From: a virus
Strand: one strand, 5' to 3'
DNA: 46,396 nucleotides
IMG/VR virus record: IMGVR_UViG_3300042564_005512
Location: 1-46,396 of that record
Shown here: piece after piece, positions 7,605 through 15,289 of the stretch
How the letters are laid out: every line of letters begins with the position of its first letter
Position numbering within the stretch: position 1 is the first letter of the stretch
Notes under the pieces: generated by a model
Seen by the model: the letters and a program-made list of their open reading frames with translations, nothing else
Told to the model about the DNA's origin: nothing
Databases searched by the model: none
Made by a program: the position numbers and the translations under genes

Positions 7605-8193
7605 GTATGGTGTTTTCAAATCTCTTGGTACACACGATAAAAAGAACATAATATTATGTTCAACTAATAGGGATATTACAAATTATTTAATTAGTTTAAA
7701 ATATCGGTATTTAAAAGAATACTCTAAAATCCCTCACTATATTATTACAAAAACCGGCACAGTGTTACAATTATTGAATAACACTGATGTCGGTTATTTT
7801 TTTCAAAACCCTGAAATAGATAATGAGAGTATTGTTGTTTGTTTAGAAAATTTAGGATGGTTTGAAAAAGAAGTACAAAATAATGGTTTCAAAGACTGCT
7901 TTGGTAATATTTATAAAGAAGTAGAAGTTTTTGAAAAAAAATGGAGAGATAAACTTTATTGGGACGTTTTTACTGAACAACAAAAAAATGTTATTTATCC
8001 ACTATTAGATAAAATTTGTACTGAAAATAACATAAAAAAAAGGTTTATTGGACATAATACTAAAGTAAAAGGGTTCAGTAAGTTTGAAGGTGTACTGATA
8101 AGAAGTAATATTAATCAGAGATATTTGGACTTAAACCCATCTTTTGATTGTGAATATTTAACAAAAAAATTTGATAATGATGAATTCATATAA
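7576..8193 (+). CDS. amidase_2-like protein, probably without the usual zinc site
   Basis: The order of motifs resembles N-acetylmuramoyl-L-alanine amidases of the T7 lysozyme type: IPHYIITKTGTVLQLL, then SIVVCLENLGWF, then FTEQQKNVIYPLLDKI, then FIGHNTKVKG. The strand where the first zinc histidine should be reads NIILCSTNRD, and the last ligand position after FIGHN has no clear Cys or His. Only the middle histidine is convincing. It may be a non-catalytic structural or peptidoglycan-binding relative rather than an endolysin. Neighbouring genes look structural, which agrees with that reading. Confidence 0.55.
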   Translation: MSTIEFTVDKYGVFKSLGTHDKKNIILCSTNRDITNYLISLKYRYLKEYSKIPHYIITKTGTVLQLLNNTDVGYFFQNPEIDNESIVVCLENLGWFEKEVQNNGFKDCFGNIYKEVEVFEKKWRDKLYWDVFTEQQKNVIYPLLDKICTENNIKKRFIGHNTKVKGFSKFEGVLIRSNINQRYLDLNPSFDCEYLTKKFDNDEFI

Positions 8194-8782
8194 TGACATT
8201 AAAGACCATTTAGCCAAAGTAAGACAGGCTCTTAGCTCTAATCAACAAAACATTAAAGAAAATAAAGATATTAAAAATCTCTATGTTATTAAAGAGGATT
8301 TTGAGGCGACAGGGGATATCACTAAGAAATACGATTTGGGTAAAACTATTGAAGATGAAATTGATGTGGACATTGATAGAGAAATCCCAAAAGATGAATA
8401 CGACCAAGCTTATAGAATATCTGGAGGGGTATTAATCATTTACGGAAATAAAAAGTCTGATACCGAACTTACTAGTGAAGAGAAAACAGTATTTCAAGAA
8501 ACTATGGATGAATTTGTAAGTGAAGTTTCTGATTTAACAAATTTTGGTCCATTACAAATATATTCAAATAATGTTGAGTGGTCAGGTAAAATTGTTGATT
8601 TTGATATGACATTTAAATTTAGAATAGGTGAAAGTAACGGATTGTACATTACAGGGGACACATTACAGGTTGATGATAACTTTTTAAACACTATCACAAA
8701 ATTACAAACCTATTACGAGAAATTTAAATCTAAGTGGGCTAAAGTGATAGCATCAAGAAAAAAGACAAGTGTAAAAAAGTAA
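8180..8782 (+). CDS. hypothetical protein, about 200 aa
   Basis: The first 70 residues are polar and helical, the middle is acidic, and residues 80-180 alternate strands such as GGVLIIYGNKK and VDFDMTFKFRIGESNGLYI. No cysteine or membrane segment is present. I do not recognise it. It overlaps the amidase-like gene by 14 bases, and two further ATGs three and nine bases upstream are also possible starts. The context suggests a virion or assembly protein. Confidence 0.65.
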   Translation: MNSYNDIKDHLAKVRQALSSNQQNIKENKDIKNLYVIKEDFEATGDITKKYDLGKTIEDEIDVDIDREIPKDEYDQAYRISGGVLIIYGNKKSDTELTSEEKTVFQETMDEFVSEVSDLTNFGPLQIYSNNVEWSGKIVDFDMTFKFRIGESNGLYITGDTLQVDDNFLNTITKLQTYYEKFKSKWAKVIASRKKTSVKK

Positions 8783-8788
8783 TTAATT

Positions 8789-9034
8789 ATGGCTCTATCC
8801 CAAAGTGAAAAAAAAGAAATTGAAACTCTTGTAAAAAAAGAGATTAAAGACTTTTTAAATTCAAACACTCTTAGGCAGTTTGAAGATAAAATGTTAGATA
8901 TGGTTGCTAAAGATTTAAAAAGAGGAAAACTAGAATCTGAGACCAAAGAAATTGTAATAAAAATATTCAAAGAGTTTTACCAATTGATGTGGACACAAAG
9001 GTCAATGTGGGAACCAAGACTAAGAAGTGCTTAA
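8789..9034 (+). CDS. hypothetical helical protein, 81 aa
   Basis: The protein is almost entirely amphipathic helix with many K and E residues, ending in a short Trp- and Arg-rich tail (MWTQRSMWEPRLRSA). It stands six bases after one gene and five before the next. It is unrecognised and may be a small structural or scaffold-associated protein by context. Confidence 0.6.
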   Translation: MALSQSEKKEIETLVKKEIKDFLNSNTLRQFEDKMLDMVAKDLKRGKLESETKEIVIKIFKEFYQLMWTQRSMWEPRLRSA

Positions 9035-9039
9035 AAAAA

Positions 9040-9903
9040 ATGGAAAACAAAATCGCAAGTAATTTTAAAAGTGAGTTAAACAAACAATTTGCAGCGGCTT
9101 CTGCCCAAAACTCCGATTTGAACTCAATTGAAGGTGTTAAAACTAAATCTGATTTCATCAGTTCAATAAAAGAGAAGAAAGGTGAAACTAATGAAAAATG
9201 GTCTGAGAAGTACAAAAAAAGTATAGACTGTAACAACCCTAAAGGTTTTAGTCAAAAAGCTCATTGCCAAGGTAAGAAAAAGAAAAGTGAGAATAAAGAG
9301 GCGGCATCTTCAGGAGGTGCAGGTGCTTTTGTTACCGCACTGTCAGGTAAAGTACAAGAAAATATTACTGAAGCTGAAAGAACTATTATGGCTAAATTAA
9401 GAGACTTATCTAAAAAGTACGCTAAAGAAAAAAATGACTCACCATCGAAAGAACAAATAGAAAAAATTTATCAAGATTTAAAAAAACAATTTAACAAAGG
9501 TGTTAATGTTGAAAAAGAACATAAATCTGCGGACCCTAAACTCATAACCTTAGACCACTTATCAGAGGACCCAAAGTATTATGATAAGTTAGAAAAGGTT
9601 GAAGCTAAAGAGGCGACTAGTTCATTTTCTTCAGGTTCATATGAAACACCATCATTTTTAGCAAAATCCATGAGTCCAAAAAAGTGGAGAGGTAGAAGTA
9701 AAACACAGATTCCTGGAGGTAAATTTGTTGAGGTTAAAAAAAAATGTAAGAAATTTCCTTACTGTAATCAAGGAGATATTAATGCGCTTACTTTAACTGA
9801 AAATAGTACAATAAAAAATATTATTAAAAAATTGGCAAAAGAATTTGGAGTTAACGAGTCAATTATAAAAAAAATTATAATTAGAGAATACTCTAAAAAC
9901 TAA
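9040..9903 (+). CDS. lysine-rich phage protein with paired Cys motifs, 287 aa
   Basis: The protein is highly basic and low in hydrophobic residues. Two conserved-looking cysteine segments stand out: C64-NNPKGFSQKAH-C76 followed by a lysine run, and KKKCKKFPYCNQGDIN near residue 245. I have seen the first pattern in proteins of large marine T4-like phages, without a known function. The last 40 residues contain LTENSTIKNIIKKLAKEF, which resembles the leader peptides found on other proteins in this window. The ATG at 9040 is preferred over GTG 8989, because it starts just after the previous stop. A structural or DNA-contacting role is plausible. Confidence 0.6.
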   Translation: MENKIASNFKSELNKQFAAASAQNSDLNSIEGVKTKSDFISSIKEKKGETNEKWSEKYKKSIDCNNPKGFSQKAHCQGKKKKSENKEAASSGGAGAFVTALSGKVQENITEAERTIMAKLRDLSKKYAKEKNDSPSKEQIEKIYQDLKKQFNKGVNVEKEHKSADPKLITLDHLSEDPKYYDKLEKVEAKEATSSFSSGSYETPSFLAKSMSPKKWRGRSKTQIPGGKFVEVKKKCKKFPYCNQGDINALTLTENSTIKNIIKKLAKEFGVNESIIKKIIIREYSKN

Positions 9904-9920
9904 AAAGCTAATTATTGTGG

Positions 9921-9928
9921 TATTTATA
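9921..9928 (+). promoter_or_regulatory. TATTTATA putative late promoter for gene 9933
   Basis: TATTTATA ends four bases before ATG 9933, in the sense orientation. If it acts as a -10 element, the mRNA would start at or next to the start codon. Confidence 0.5.
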
Positions 9929-9932
9929 TAGT

Positions 9933-11411
9933 ATGAATAAGAAAACTATCATAGATAAAATTTTGAATGAGTCAATCGATGACAAAATTAATGAATTGAC
10001 ATCAAGACTTGAAGAAAAAATTAATATTTTAGAAGTTGATGCTTATGATTTAGAATATGAACAGACATATGTTTTTGATAGTGTTAATGGAAAACCTAAA
10101 AGAGTAATTTTTAAAGGTAGAGGTAGAAAAGGTAGGAGTGATTCTGAAACCCAAACTTATCATTTTGAAGATGATAGAGGTAACGATATAATGTTATCAA
10201 AAAAAGGAGTGTTGAATAAAATAAAAAATGTAGATAAAGAAATGAAAAAAGAAAATGACGAGTTTACCGAGGGTAATGCTTTCACAAAAAAATTGAAAGA
10301 TACCAAAAAAGGTGGTGAATTTAAAATTGGAAATAAAACTTATGTTGACAAATCAGAATTAGAAGAAAAACTATATGGTGGTCAAAAAAAGTTAGACAAA
10401 AATAACAATAATAAAATTGACTCTGAGGATTTTAAAATGTTAAGAAAGCATAATAAATCTGAAATTGAAGAGTTAGGTGGTATGGATGATGTACACCCAA
10501 GATTTGGAAAGAAAAATTTTGGAAAAATGAGTTATGATGAGATAATTGGTCTTTTAACTCAAAAATTGGAAGATGATGAGGATGAAAGTGGGACGAAAAC
10601 CAATAATAGTGACCGTTTGGAAGAAGCTAAAAAATTTATTCAGAAAGCGGTAAATAAAATGGGAAAGAAAGGTACCTCAGGTGCTAAAAATGAGTCAATT
10701 ATGTATAAATTAGCATTAACTGAAAACACAACAATGGATTTAACTGAAGATGAGTTGATTGATATGATTGAGGAATTAGTTATTGAAGCGAAAGAAAATG
10801 AAAAGTTTTCAGGTAAGGCTAAAGGTACAGTTGAATATGAAAGAATTTCAAAATTGAATAAGAAAGAAAATAGTGACGCGTTAAAAGACGTAGATAAAAA
10901 AATGAGAGAATATCTCAAAGATGGTTCAAAGGGACAGTACAATACAAACCCTAAATTTTTTCCAAAAAATAACGGACAATTGGCTAAAATGGATAAAAAG
11001 GCTTATATCCCTTCCGATGCGGTTAATGATTATGTGGACAATTTAACGGCTGCGGCACTTGAAAACATTGATTATGATGGAATAAATCCTGACGAGAAAT
11101 GGGTAACTGATAATATTGAAGGTTCTTCAAGAACTGGTAACAATCCAGGATGGGCGAACACAGGAGAATCCGATGTTAACAAAAAAAGAAATAAGATTAG
11201 AAAAGATAATTTGTTATCTAAAATTAAAAGAAAGGCTTATAATAAATCCGCTCAACCAATTGTTAAAGATTCTTCAGGTGAACAAACGGATAAGGCAAGT
11301 AAATTAATGATGAAGTTAGAGTCAACTTTTGAAAAAGAACAAAATAATTTAATTAGTGAAGAGTTCAGTAAAATTATGAACCTTATGAGTTACAATAAAA
11401 AAACTCAATAA
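9933..11411 (+). CDS. large charged protein with leader peptide and EF-hand-like loop, 492 aa
   Basis: It opens with a leader-like segment (MNKKTIIDKILNESIDDKINE) containing an LNE site at residues 11-13. Residues 155-166 (DKNNNNKIDSED) fit the 12-residue EF-hand or dockerin calcium loop. A second leader-like stretch lies inside the chain near residue 260 (LALTENTTMDLTEDEL). The rest is very hydrophilic with many K, D, E and N. I do not recognise the whole. Size, charge and promoter suggest a late, packaged or scaffold-type protein. ATG 9933 is preferred to 9915 because the TATTTATA motif would otherwise fall inside the gene. Confidence 0.65.
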   Translation: MNKKTIIDKILNESIDDKINELTSRLEEKINILEVDAYDLEYEQTYVFDSVNGKPKRVIFKGRGRKGRSDSETQTYHFEDDRGNDIMLSKKGVLNKIKNVDKEMKKENDEFTEGNAFTKKLKDTKKGGEFKIGNKTYVDKSELEEKLYGGQKKLDKNNNNKIDSEDFKMLRKHNKSEIEELGGMDDVHPRFGKKNFGKMSYDEIIGLLTQKLEDDEDESGTKTNNSDRLEEAKKFIQKAVNKMGKKGTSGAKNESIMYKLALTENTTMDLTEDELIDMIEELVIEAKENEKFSGKAKGTVEYERISKLNKKENSDALKDVDKKMREYLKDGSKGQYNTNPKFFPKNNGQLAKMDKKAYIPSDAVNDYVDNLTAAALENIDYDGINPDEKWVTDNIEGSSRTGNNPGWANTGESDVNKKRNKIRKDNLLSKIKRKAYNKSAQPIVKDSSGEQTDKASKLMMKLESTFEKEQNNLISEEFSKIMNLMSYNKKTQ

Positions 11412-11438
11412 CATACACGATTTATTAAATCTTATTAT

Positions 11439-11471
11439 ATTCTCCATAGTATCCCTATGGAGAATTTTTTT
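11439..11471 (+). terminator. perfect hairpin plus T-run that contains the start codon of gene 11457
   Basis: Arms 11439-11449 and 11455-11465 are perfectly complementary (11 bp) with a five-base loop, and T residues run to 11471. The ATG at 11457 lies in the 3' arm. It can end transcription of gene 9933 and would also bury the next start codon. Confidence 0.75.
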
Positions 11472-11936
11472 AACTACATATCAAAACCAGTTACTGAAGA
11501 CGAGTTTAGTCTTTGGTATGAATCTAATAATATAATTTTTGAAAGGCTCGAAGTCTATCAGGATTTTGTTGTTTCATTAGTCCTTATGATTATGGATACG
11601 TACTTAGGGGATGATGGAGATGAGAACGCAGAAACTAAAATTAGGTTAACCAAAGATGAAAAAGACGACCATTTTGAATGGTGTTGGAATAAAGTGGTTA
11701 ATAACTTCTCAAAGGAAAACATCATGATAGAACAAGATGGAGAACACAAGGTATTCCTTAAAGACTTCATATTTGAAATCTATTACGAACAAAAAAATAA
11801 ATACATCAAAGATTCAATGATTAAGTTTTTTCAAGATGTATTTAAACTTGGAACGGTAATAACTAAATCCGACTTAGATTTAATAACAACAATTTATAAA
11901 ACATTTAATCGAAGTACTAAATTTAGATTTACATAA
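11457..11936 (+). CDS. hypothetical protein, 159 aa
   Basis: The protein is mostly helical and acidic, with a hydrophobic helix around residues 38-50 (FVVSLVLMIMDTYL) that is too short and too mixed to be a clear membrane span. No family is recognised. The only good start is the ATG inside the hairpin 11439-11465, so translation would depend on opening that structure or on a transcript starting inside it. Confidence 0.65.
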   Translation: MENFFNYISKPVTEDEFSLWYESNNIIFERLEVYQDFVVSLVLMIMDTYLGDDGDENAETKIRLTKDEKDDHFEWCWNKVVNNFSKENIMIEQDGEHKVFLKDFIFEIYYEQKNKYIKDSMIKFFQDVFKLGTVITKSDLDLITTIYKTFNRSTKFRFT

Positions 11937-11972
11937 ACAAAAAAAATAGTATTTTTTTAAAAAAATAAACTT

Positions 11973-12152
11973 ATGGAAACAACTATTGAAAAAATCAAAG
12001 CTTTAACAGAGTCTCTTTCAGGTGATGTCACTAAATTCAATAACGGGAATAATAGTGCTGGGACTAGAGCTAGAAAAACATCACAAGAATTAAAATCATT
12101 ATTACAAACTTTAAGAGGTGAAATTCTTGAAAAAAGAAAAGAAGAAAAATAA
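11973..12152 (+). CDS. histone H1-like (Hc1 family) DNA-binding protein, 59 aa
   Basis: The core segment NGNNSAGTRARKTSQELKSLL matches the conserved NGNKAAGTRARKA...L pattern of the small histone H1-like proteins (Hc1 family) common in Bacteroidetes, as remembered. A short helical N-terminus and a lysine/glutamate tail (RGEILEKRKEEK) complete it. Such proteins bind DNA non-specifically. Here it could help compact phage DNA or alter the host nucleoid. The frame starts at ATG 11973 and ends two bases before the next ATG, which supports it being a real gene. Confidence 0.75.
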   Translation: METTIEKIKALTESLSGDVTKFNNGNNSAGTRARKTSQELKSLLQTLRGEILEKRKEEK

Positions 12153-12154
12153 TA

Positions 12155-12337
12155 ATGGATTTTAATATTTTGTATAAGTTCTTTTGGGTATTTTCACTCT
12201 TGTATAGTGGAACGTTTTTAATACGATTTATATTTTCGATTTTTAAAACAGTTCCTGAAAAAATACAAGTGGGTTATTGGGAAAGAATTTTTCTTTACAT
12301 TAATATTTCTTACTTTATAACTTATTTAATAAAATGA
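12155..12337 (+). CDS. two-span membrane protein, 60 aa
   Basis: Two hydrophobic segments, about residues 5-30 and 44-59, are separated by a short loop with charged residues (KTVPEKIQ), giving a hairpin topology. It is unrecognised. Its end overlaps the next gene by four bases. Small two-span proteins can be holins, but no lysis gene is adjacent, so no function is assigned. Confidence 0.6.
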   Translation: MDFNILYKFFWVFSLLYSGTFLIRFIFSIFKTVPEKIQVGYWERIFLYINISYFITYLIK

Positions 12338-12777
12338 AAATGTTTGATTACTTAAAAAAAATTGGACCTTATTTCTTTCAGTTAAGAAAATTGGAAGACT
12401 ATTTGGTTTTTGATGTTTTATTTCCTAGTTCTTGGAAATTACCCAAAAGATTTATACAAGAAGATAAATTTATTAATAATGGTGAAACTGATAAAGAAGA
12501 ATTATCATTATCATTTATTACTGATTTTACCGAAAGTGGGGTTGATTTAATGTACCAAAATATTATTGGTATTATTAATTTTAATATTGAAAGAGAGGAA
12601 AAAGAAAGATTACTTGATGAAAAAATTGGTGAATTAAAAAAATTGTTTGATTCACAAAAATTAGAAAACTTAAAAGAATTAAAGTTTGACATTAACCAAT
12701 TTAAAGAACCTGTAAATGAAACACTCAAACGTGGAAACAGAACTAAATCTACTTCAGAAATCACAACTGAAGAATGA
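12334..12777 (+). CDS. hypothetical protein with C-terminal coiled coil, 147 aa
   Basis: The N-terminal 60 residues include aromatic and hydrophobic positions (YFFQLRKLEDYLVFDVLFP) and the region 80-130 is a charged helix with heptads (EREEKERLLDEKIGELKKLF). No family is recognised. It overlaps both neighbours, a tight arrangement typical of phage early or middle gene runs. Confidence 0.6.
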   Translation: MKMFDYLKKIGPYFFQLRKLEDYLVFDVLFPSSWKLPKRFIQEDKFINNGETDKEELSLSFITDFTESGVDLMYQNIIGIINFNIEREEKERLLDEKIGELKKLFDSQKLENLKELKFDINQFKEPVNETLKRGNRTKSTSEITTEE

Positions 12778-12901
12778 GTTAGATATTGAAAATTATAAAA
12801 GTAGTTTAATACAAGAGATTAAAACTCTAAAAAAAGAAGATATAGTTAAAACAGAGAAACTTACATTATGGAGGAGAATCAAGATAATATTGGGTTTGTA
12901 G
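12716..12901 (+). CDS. small helical protein ending in a basic-hydrophobic tail, 61 aa
   Basis: The chain is a charged helix followed by KLTLWRRIKIILGL, an amphipathic tail that could touch the membrane or a partner. The overlap of 62 bases with the preceding gene is long, so the true start may be further in, but no better start codon is visible. It overlaps the next gene by 34 bases. Function is unknown. Confidence 0.5.
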   Translation: MKHSNVETELNLLQKSQLKNELDIENYKSSLIQEIKTLKKEDIVKTEKLTLWRRIKIILGL

Positions 12902-13089
12902 AGAAATTAGCACTTATTGCGGATGCTTGTGAAAGTCTAATACCGGTACAATCCAATATATTATTTGAGTTAAATGATGAGAATTATAAAAAAGTTTGTA
13001 AAGAAGTCGGATTTAACAAAGAAGATTCTGAATTAAAAGTAGATGTTGGAATGACTTCTTTTATTTTTATTCGCGAGGGTGAGTTGTAG
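12868..13089 (+). CDS. hypothetical acidic protein, 73 aa
   Basis: A small acidic protein with a helical first half (VEKLALIADACESLI) and a strand-rich end (MTSFIFIREGEL). It is unrecognised. GGAG sits in its own first codons rather than upstream. Its 3' end overlaps the convergent minus-strand gene by 23 bases. Confidence 0.55.
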   Translation: MEENQDNIGFVEKLALIADACESLIPVQSNILFELNDENYKKVCKEVGFNKEDSELKVDVGMTSFIFIREGEL

Positions 13090-13696
13090 TTTTCCTATAC
13101 AACATCTTTTTATTAAACCCATAATCTTCTAATAATTTATAAAGATATTTTCTCTGCTCAATTGAAAAATCTATAGAAATCAGGTACGGTTTCTTTTTTT
13201 CATTTGAAAGTATATTAATTATTCTTTCACTGTCATCTTCATTTTTTAATGAAAATAGTTCAATCAATTCATTATTTTGAATAATAATTTTGTTATTAAG
13301 TTTTGAAATTAAACTTATCTCTTTTTTATTTATTATTGAGTTGTAAAACTCATCATATGATATCTTTTTATTTCTTTTGATATCAAATAAAAAATCTTCA
13401 TTTAAATAATCATTTAGTTTAATGATTTCGAAATCTGATGATGTGATTGATACATTTCGACCAAACTTGTCCGTGAAGAAAAATTTACTATTTAAATTTA
13501 AATCTTCAAAAATCAAACCAATCATATAAGAACACCGTTTACCATTTTCAAATTCTTTATTAAATTTAATAAGTGAATTTTTATTTAACAAATCACTAAA
13601 ATAAGATAATGCTCGTTGTTTAGTTACAAAACTTTTGACAACCTTCTTTTTCTTATTATTTTTAAAAATAACTACTTTGAATTTTTTTTGATTCAT
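13067..13696 (-). CDS. hypothetical lysine/asparagine-rich protein, 209 aa
   Basis: The protein begins with a strand-turn-strand unit (KKFKVVIFKNNKKKKVVKSF) and continues as a mix of short strands and helices, with no membrane span and one cysteine. No family is recognised. It stands alone on the minus strand between plus-strand genes, with its own upstream TATTTAT motif, and faces dnaJ divergently. Confidence 0.6.
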   Translation of the reverse strand: MNQKKFKVVIFKNNKKKKVVKSFVTKQRALSYFSDLLNKNSLIKFNKEFENGKRCSYMIGLIFEDLNLNSKFFFTDKFGRNVSITSSDFEIIKLNDYLNEDFLFDIKRNKKISYDEFYNSIINKKEISLISKLNNKIIIQNNELIELFSLKNEDDSERIINILSNEKKKPYLISIDFSIEQRKYLYKLLEDYGFNKKMLYRKTTTHPRE

Positions 13697-13707
13697 ATGT
13701 AAAGAAT

Positions 13708-13714
13708 AAATATT
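13708..13714 (-). promoter_or_regulatory. TATTTAT motif upstream of gene 13067-13696
   Basis: On the minus strand TATTTAT ends 11 bases before the ATG at 13696. It is one base short of the full TATTTATA form, so it is a weaker member of the putative late-promoter set. Confidence 0.35.
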
Positions 13715-13736
13715 AATTTCAAATTTTGAACATAAT

Positions 13737-14666
13737 ATGGAGAATTATTATAATGTTTTAGGAGTTTCAGAAAATTCCACACAAGAAGATATTAAAAAGG
13801 CTTATAAAAAATTAGCAGTACAACACCATCCTGATAAAGGTGGGAATGAGGAAACATTTAAAAAAATTTCCGAAGCGTATGAGACCTTAGGTGACTCTGA
13901 AAAAAAACAACAGTATGATTCACAGAGAAACAATCCATTTGGTGGTGGAGGGGATGGTTTTGACCCATTCAGTATGTTTTCAAATATGTTTAATAACATG
14001 GGGGGAGCTCAAAGAAAAAATCCCGATAAAATTGTTAATTTAAAAGTTGGTATTTTTGAGGCGTATAAAGGTGGAAGAAAAAAAGTTAACTATATGAGAC
14101 ATGACAAATGTGATGTTTGTTATGGTACTGGTGGGGACAAAGAAAACTGTAAATCGTGTCAGGGACAAGGGTTTTTCATACAGAGAGTTGGGAATGGATT
14201 TTTCCAAACTGTACATAAAACTACTTGTCAGGCTTGTAACGGTAAAGGTTTTAAATACACTAAGGCTTGTTATTCTTGTAATGGTAATACAACTATGGTA
14301 AAAATGCAAAACATCGATATTGAGTTACCAAGTGGAGTTGATGACGGTACTTTCTTTAAATCACATGGAGGTGGTGACTATGCTAATGGTTCATACGGTG
14401 ATTTATTATTTAAAGTTGAGGTTGTCCCTGAAAATAACTTCGAGAAAATAGGACCTGATTTAGTTTATAACTATGATTTTACTATCGAAAATCTTAACGA
14501 TGATAAAATTACCATTCCACATCCTAACGGAAATTTACAAATTGATTTTCCGATTGATTTAGAAACAAAAAAACCTTTACGGGTTAAAGGTAAAGGTTTT
14601 TACAGAGAAGTTAGTGACTTGTATATAAAATTTAATTTTAAATACAAAAAATTAAAAGAAGGATAA
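13737..14666 (+). CDS. dnaJ: DnaJ-type (Hsp40) co-chaperone
   Basis: All domains of a type I Hsp40 are present in 309 residues. The J domain spans residues 1-62 with the HPD motif at 31-33. A Gly/Phe-rich linker spans 66-92. The four CxxC zinc repeats start at C125, C138, C164 and C178, and a client-binding C-terminal domain follows to about 306. It would stimulate host DnaK ATPase and recruit it to phage folding, replication or capsid assembly. It is somewhat shorter than bacterial DnaJ because the C-terminal dimerisation part is reduced. No DnaK is in this window, so it must use the host chaperone. Confidence 0.93.
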   Translation: MENYYNVLGVSENSTQEDIKKAYKKLAVQHHPDKGGNEETFKKISEAYETLGDSEKKQQYDSQRNNPFGGGGDGFDPFSMFSNMFNNMGGAQRKNPDKIVNLKVGIFEAYKGGRKKVNYMRHDKCDVCYGTGGDKENCKSCQGQGFFIQRVGNGFFQTVHKTTCQACNGKGFKYTKACYSCNGNTTMVKMQNIDIELPSGVDDGTFFKSHGGGDYANGSYGDLLFKVEVVPENNFEKIGPDLVYNYDFTIENLNDDKITIPHPNGNLQIDFPIDLETKKPLRVKGKGFYREVSDLYIKFNFKYKKLKEG

Positions 14667-14795
14667 AATCCATTTTGTACATTCAACACAACCCCATATA
14701 AACATGGATAAACTGAATAATTGAAACATTATTAACCATGGTTTATAATCGTTGATTTTTGCACATGCTTTACATTTTGGAGTATTTTGTATCAT
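14652..14795 (-). CDS. small membrane protein with two CxxC pairs, 47 aa
   Basis: The frame encodes [19 protein letters not shown], then a hydrophobic span ([15 protein letters not shown]), then [12 protein letters not shown]. The CKAC and CVEC pairs flank the span or its ends and could bind metal or form disulfides. It fills an otherwise empty 180-base gap and overlaps the dnaJ 3' end by 15 bases on the opposite strand. It is short and unrecognised, so it is a moderate call. Confidence 0.45.
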   Translation of the reverse strand: MIQNTPKCKACAKINDYKPWLIMFQLFSLSMFIWGCVECTKWILSFF

Positions 14796-14846
14796 AACTT
14801 ATTATTTTTAATTTAATAATAAAAAGTTTAATTAAATAATAAATAT

Positions 14847-15242
14847 TTAATTCTTAGCTTCGGGGACCACTAAGTACATCCAAGCGTAATCGTTATATTC
14901 TATTATCATAAATAACACTCCTGTAATTTCAGAAGGTCCCATATAGAAGTTACAACTATTCCCACTAGAATCTTGCATTCGGTATTGGGCAACATTATCT
15001 TGTTCTGCAAGTTTACCAACAACATAATAATCTTGTTGAGATTTACTAAAAATAGTAACTTTGGAATCCGTAAGTTTAATTAGAATGTCACAATCATTTA
15101 TTGTTCCGTTCCATACAATTTCATTTGTACTAAAGTCACGGTAACCAATATTAAATGTTCGGGCTCTCGCGTACTCAATGTCTTGAGAGAAATAGGGTAA
15201 AGAAAAAAGAAAGAAAAGAATTGATAAGATAAAGTTTTTCAT
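14847..15242 (-). CDS. secreted protein with signal peptide, 131 aa
   Basis: The N-terminus MKNFILSILFFLFSLPYFSQ is a clear signal peptide, with cleavage likely after the serine before QDIEYAR. The mature part is beta-rich with two cysteines about 48 residues apart (DCDILIK, GNSCNFY) that could form a disulfide. It resembles small secreted proteins of Bacteroidetes, which often end the signal with Q after the cleavage site. It is driven by its own host-type promoter, unlike the operon upstream. It could act at the host surface, for example in exclusion of other phages; function is not known. Confidence 0.7.
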   Translation of the reverse strand: MKNFILSILFFLFSLPYFSQDIEYARARTFNIGYRDFSTNEIVWNGTINDCDILIKLTDSKVTIFSKSQQDYYVVGKLAEQDNVAQYRMQDSSGNSCNFYMGPSEITGVLFMIIEYNDYAWMYLVVPEAKN

Positions 15243-15258
15243 TTGATTATATTTTTTA

Positions 15259-15289
15259 CAAATATAATAAAAAAAATTAATTTACCAAA
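15259..15289 (-). promoter_or_regulatory. Bacteroidetes-type promoter for gene 14847-15242
   Basis: On the minus strand, TTTG (15289-15286) and TATATTTG (15266-15259) are 19 bases apart, and the start codon follows after 16 bases. The -33 element lies within the end of the upstream gene. Confidence 0.7.
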
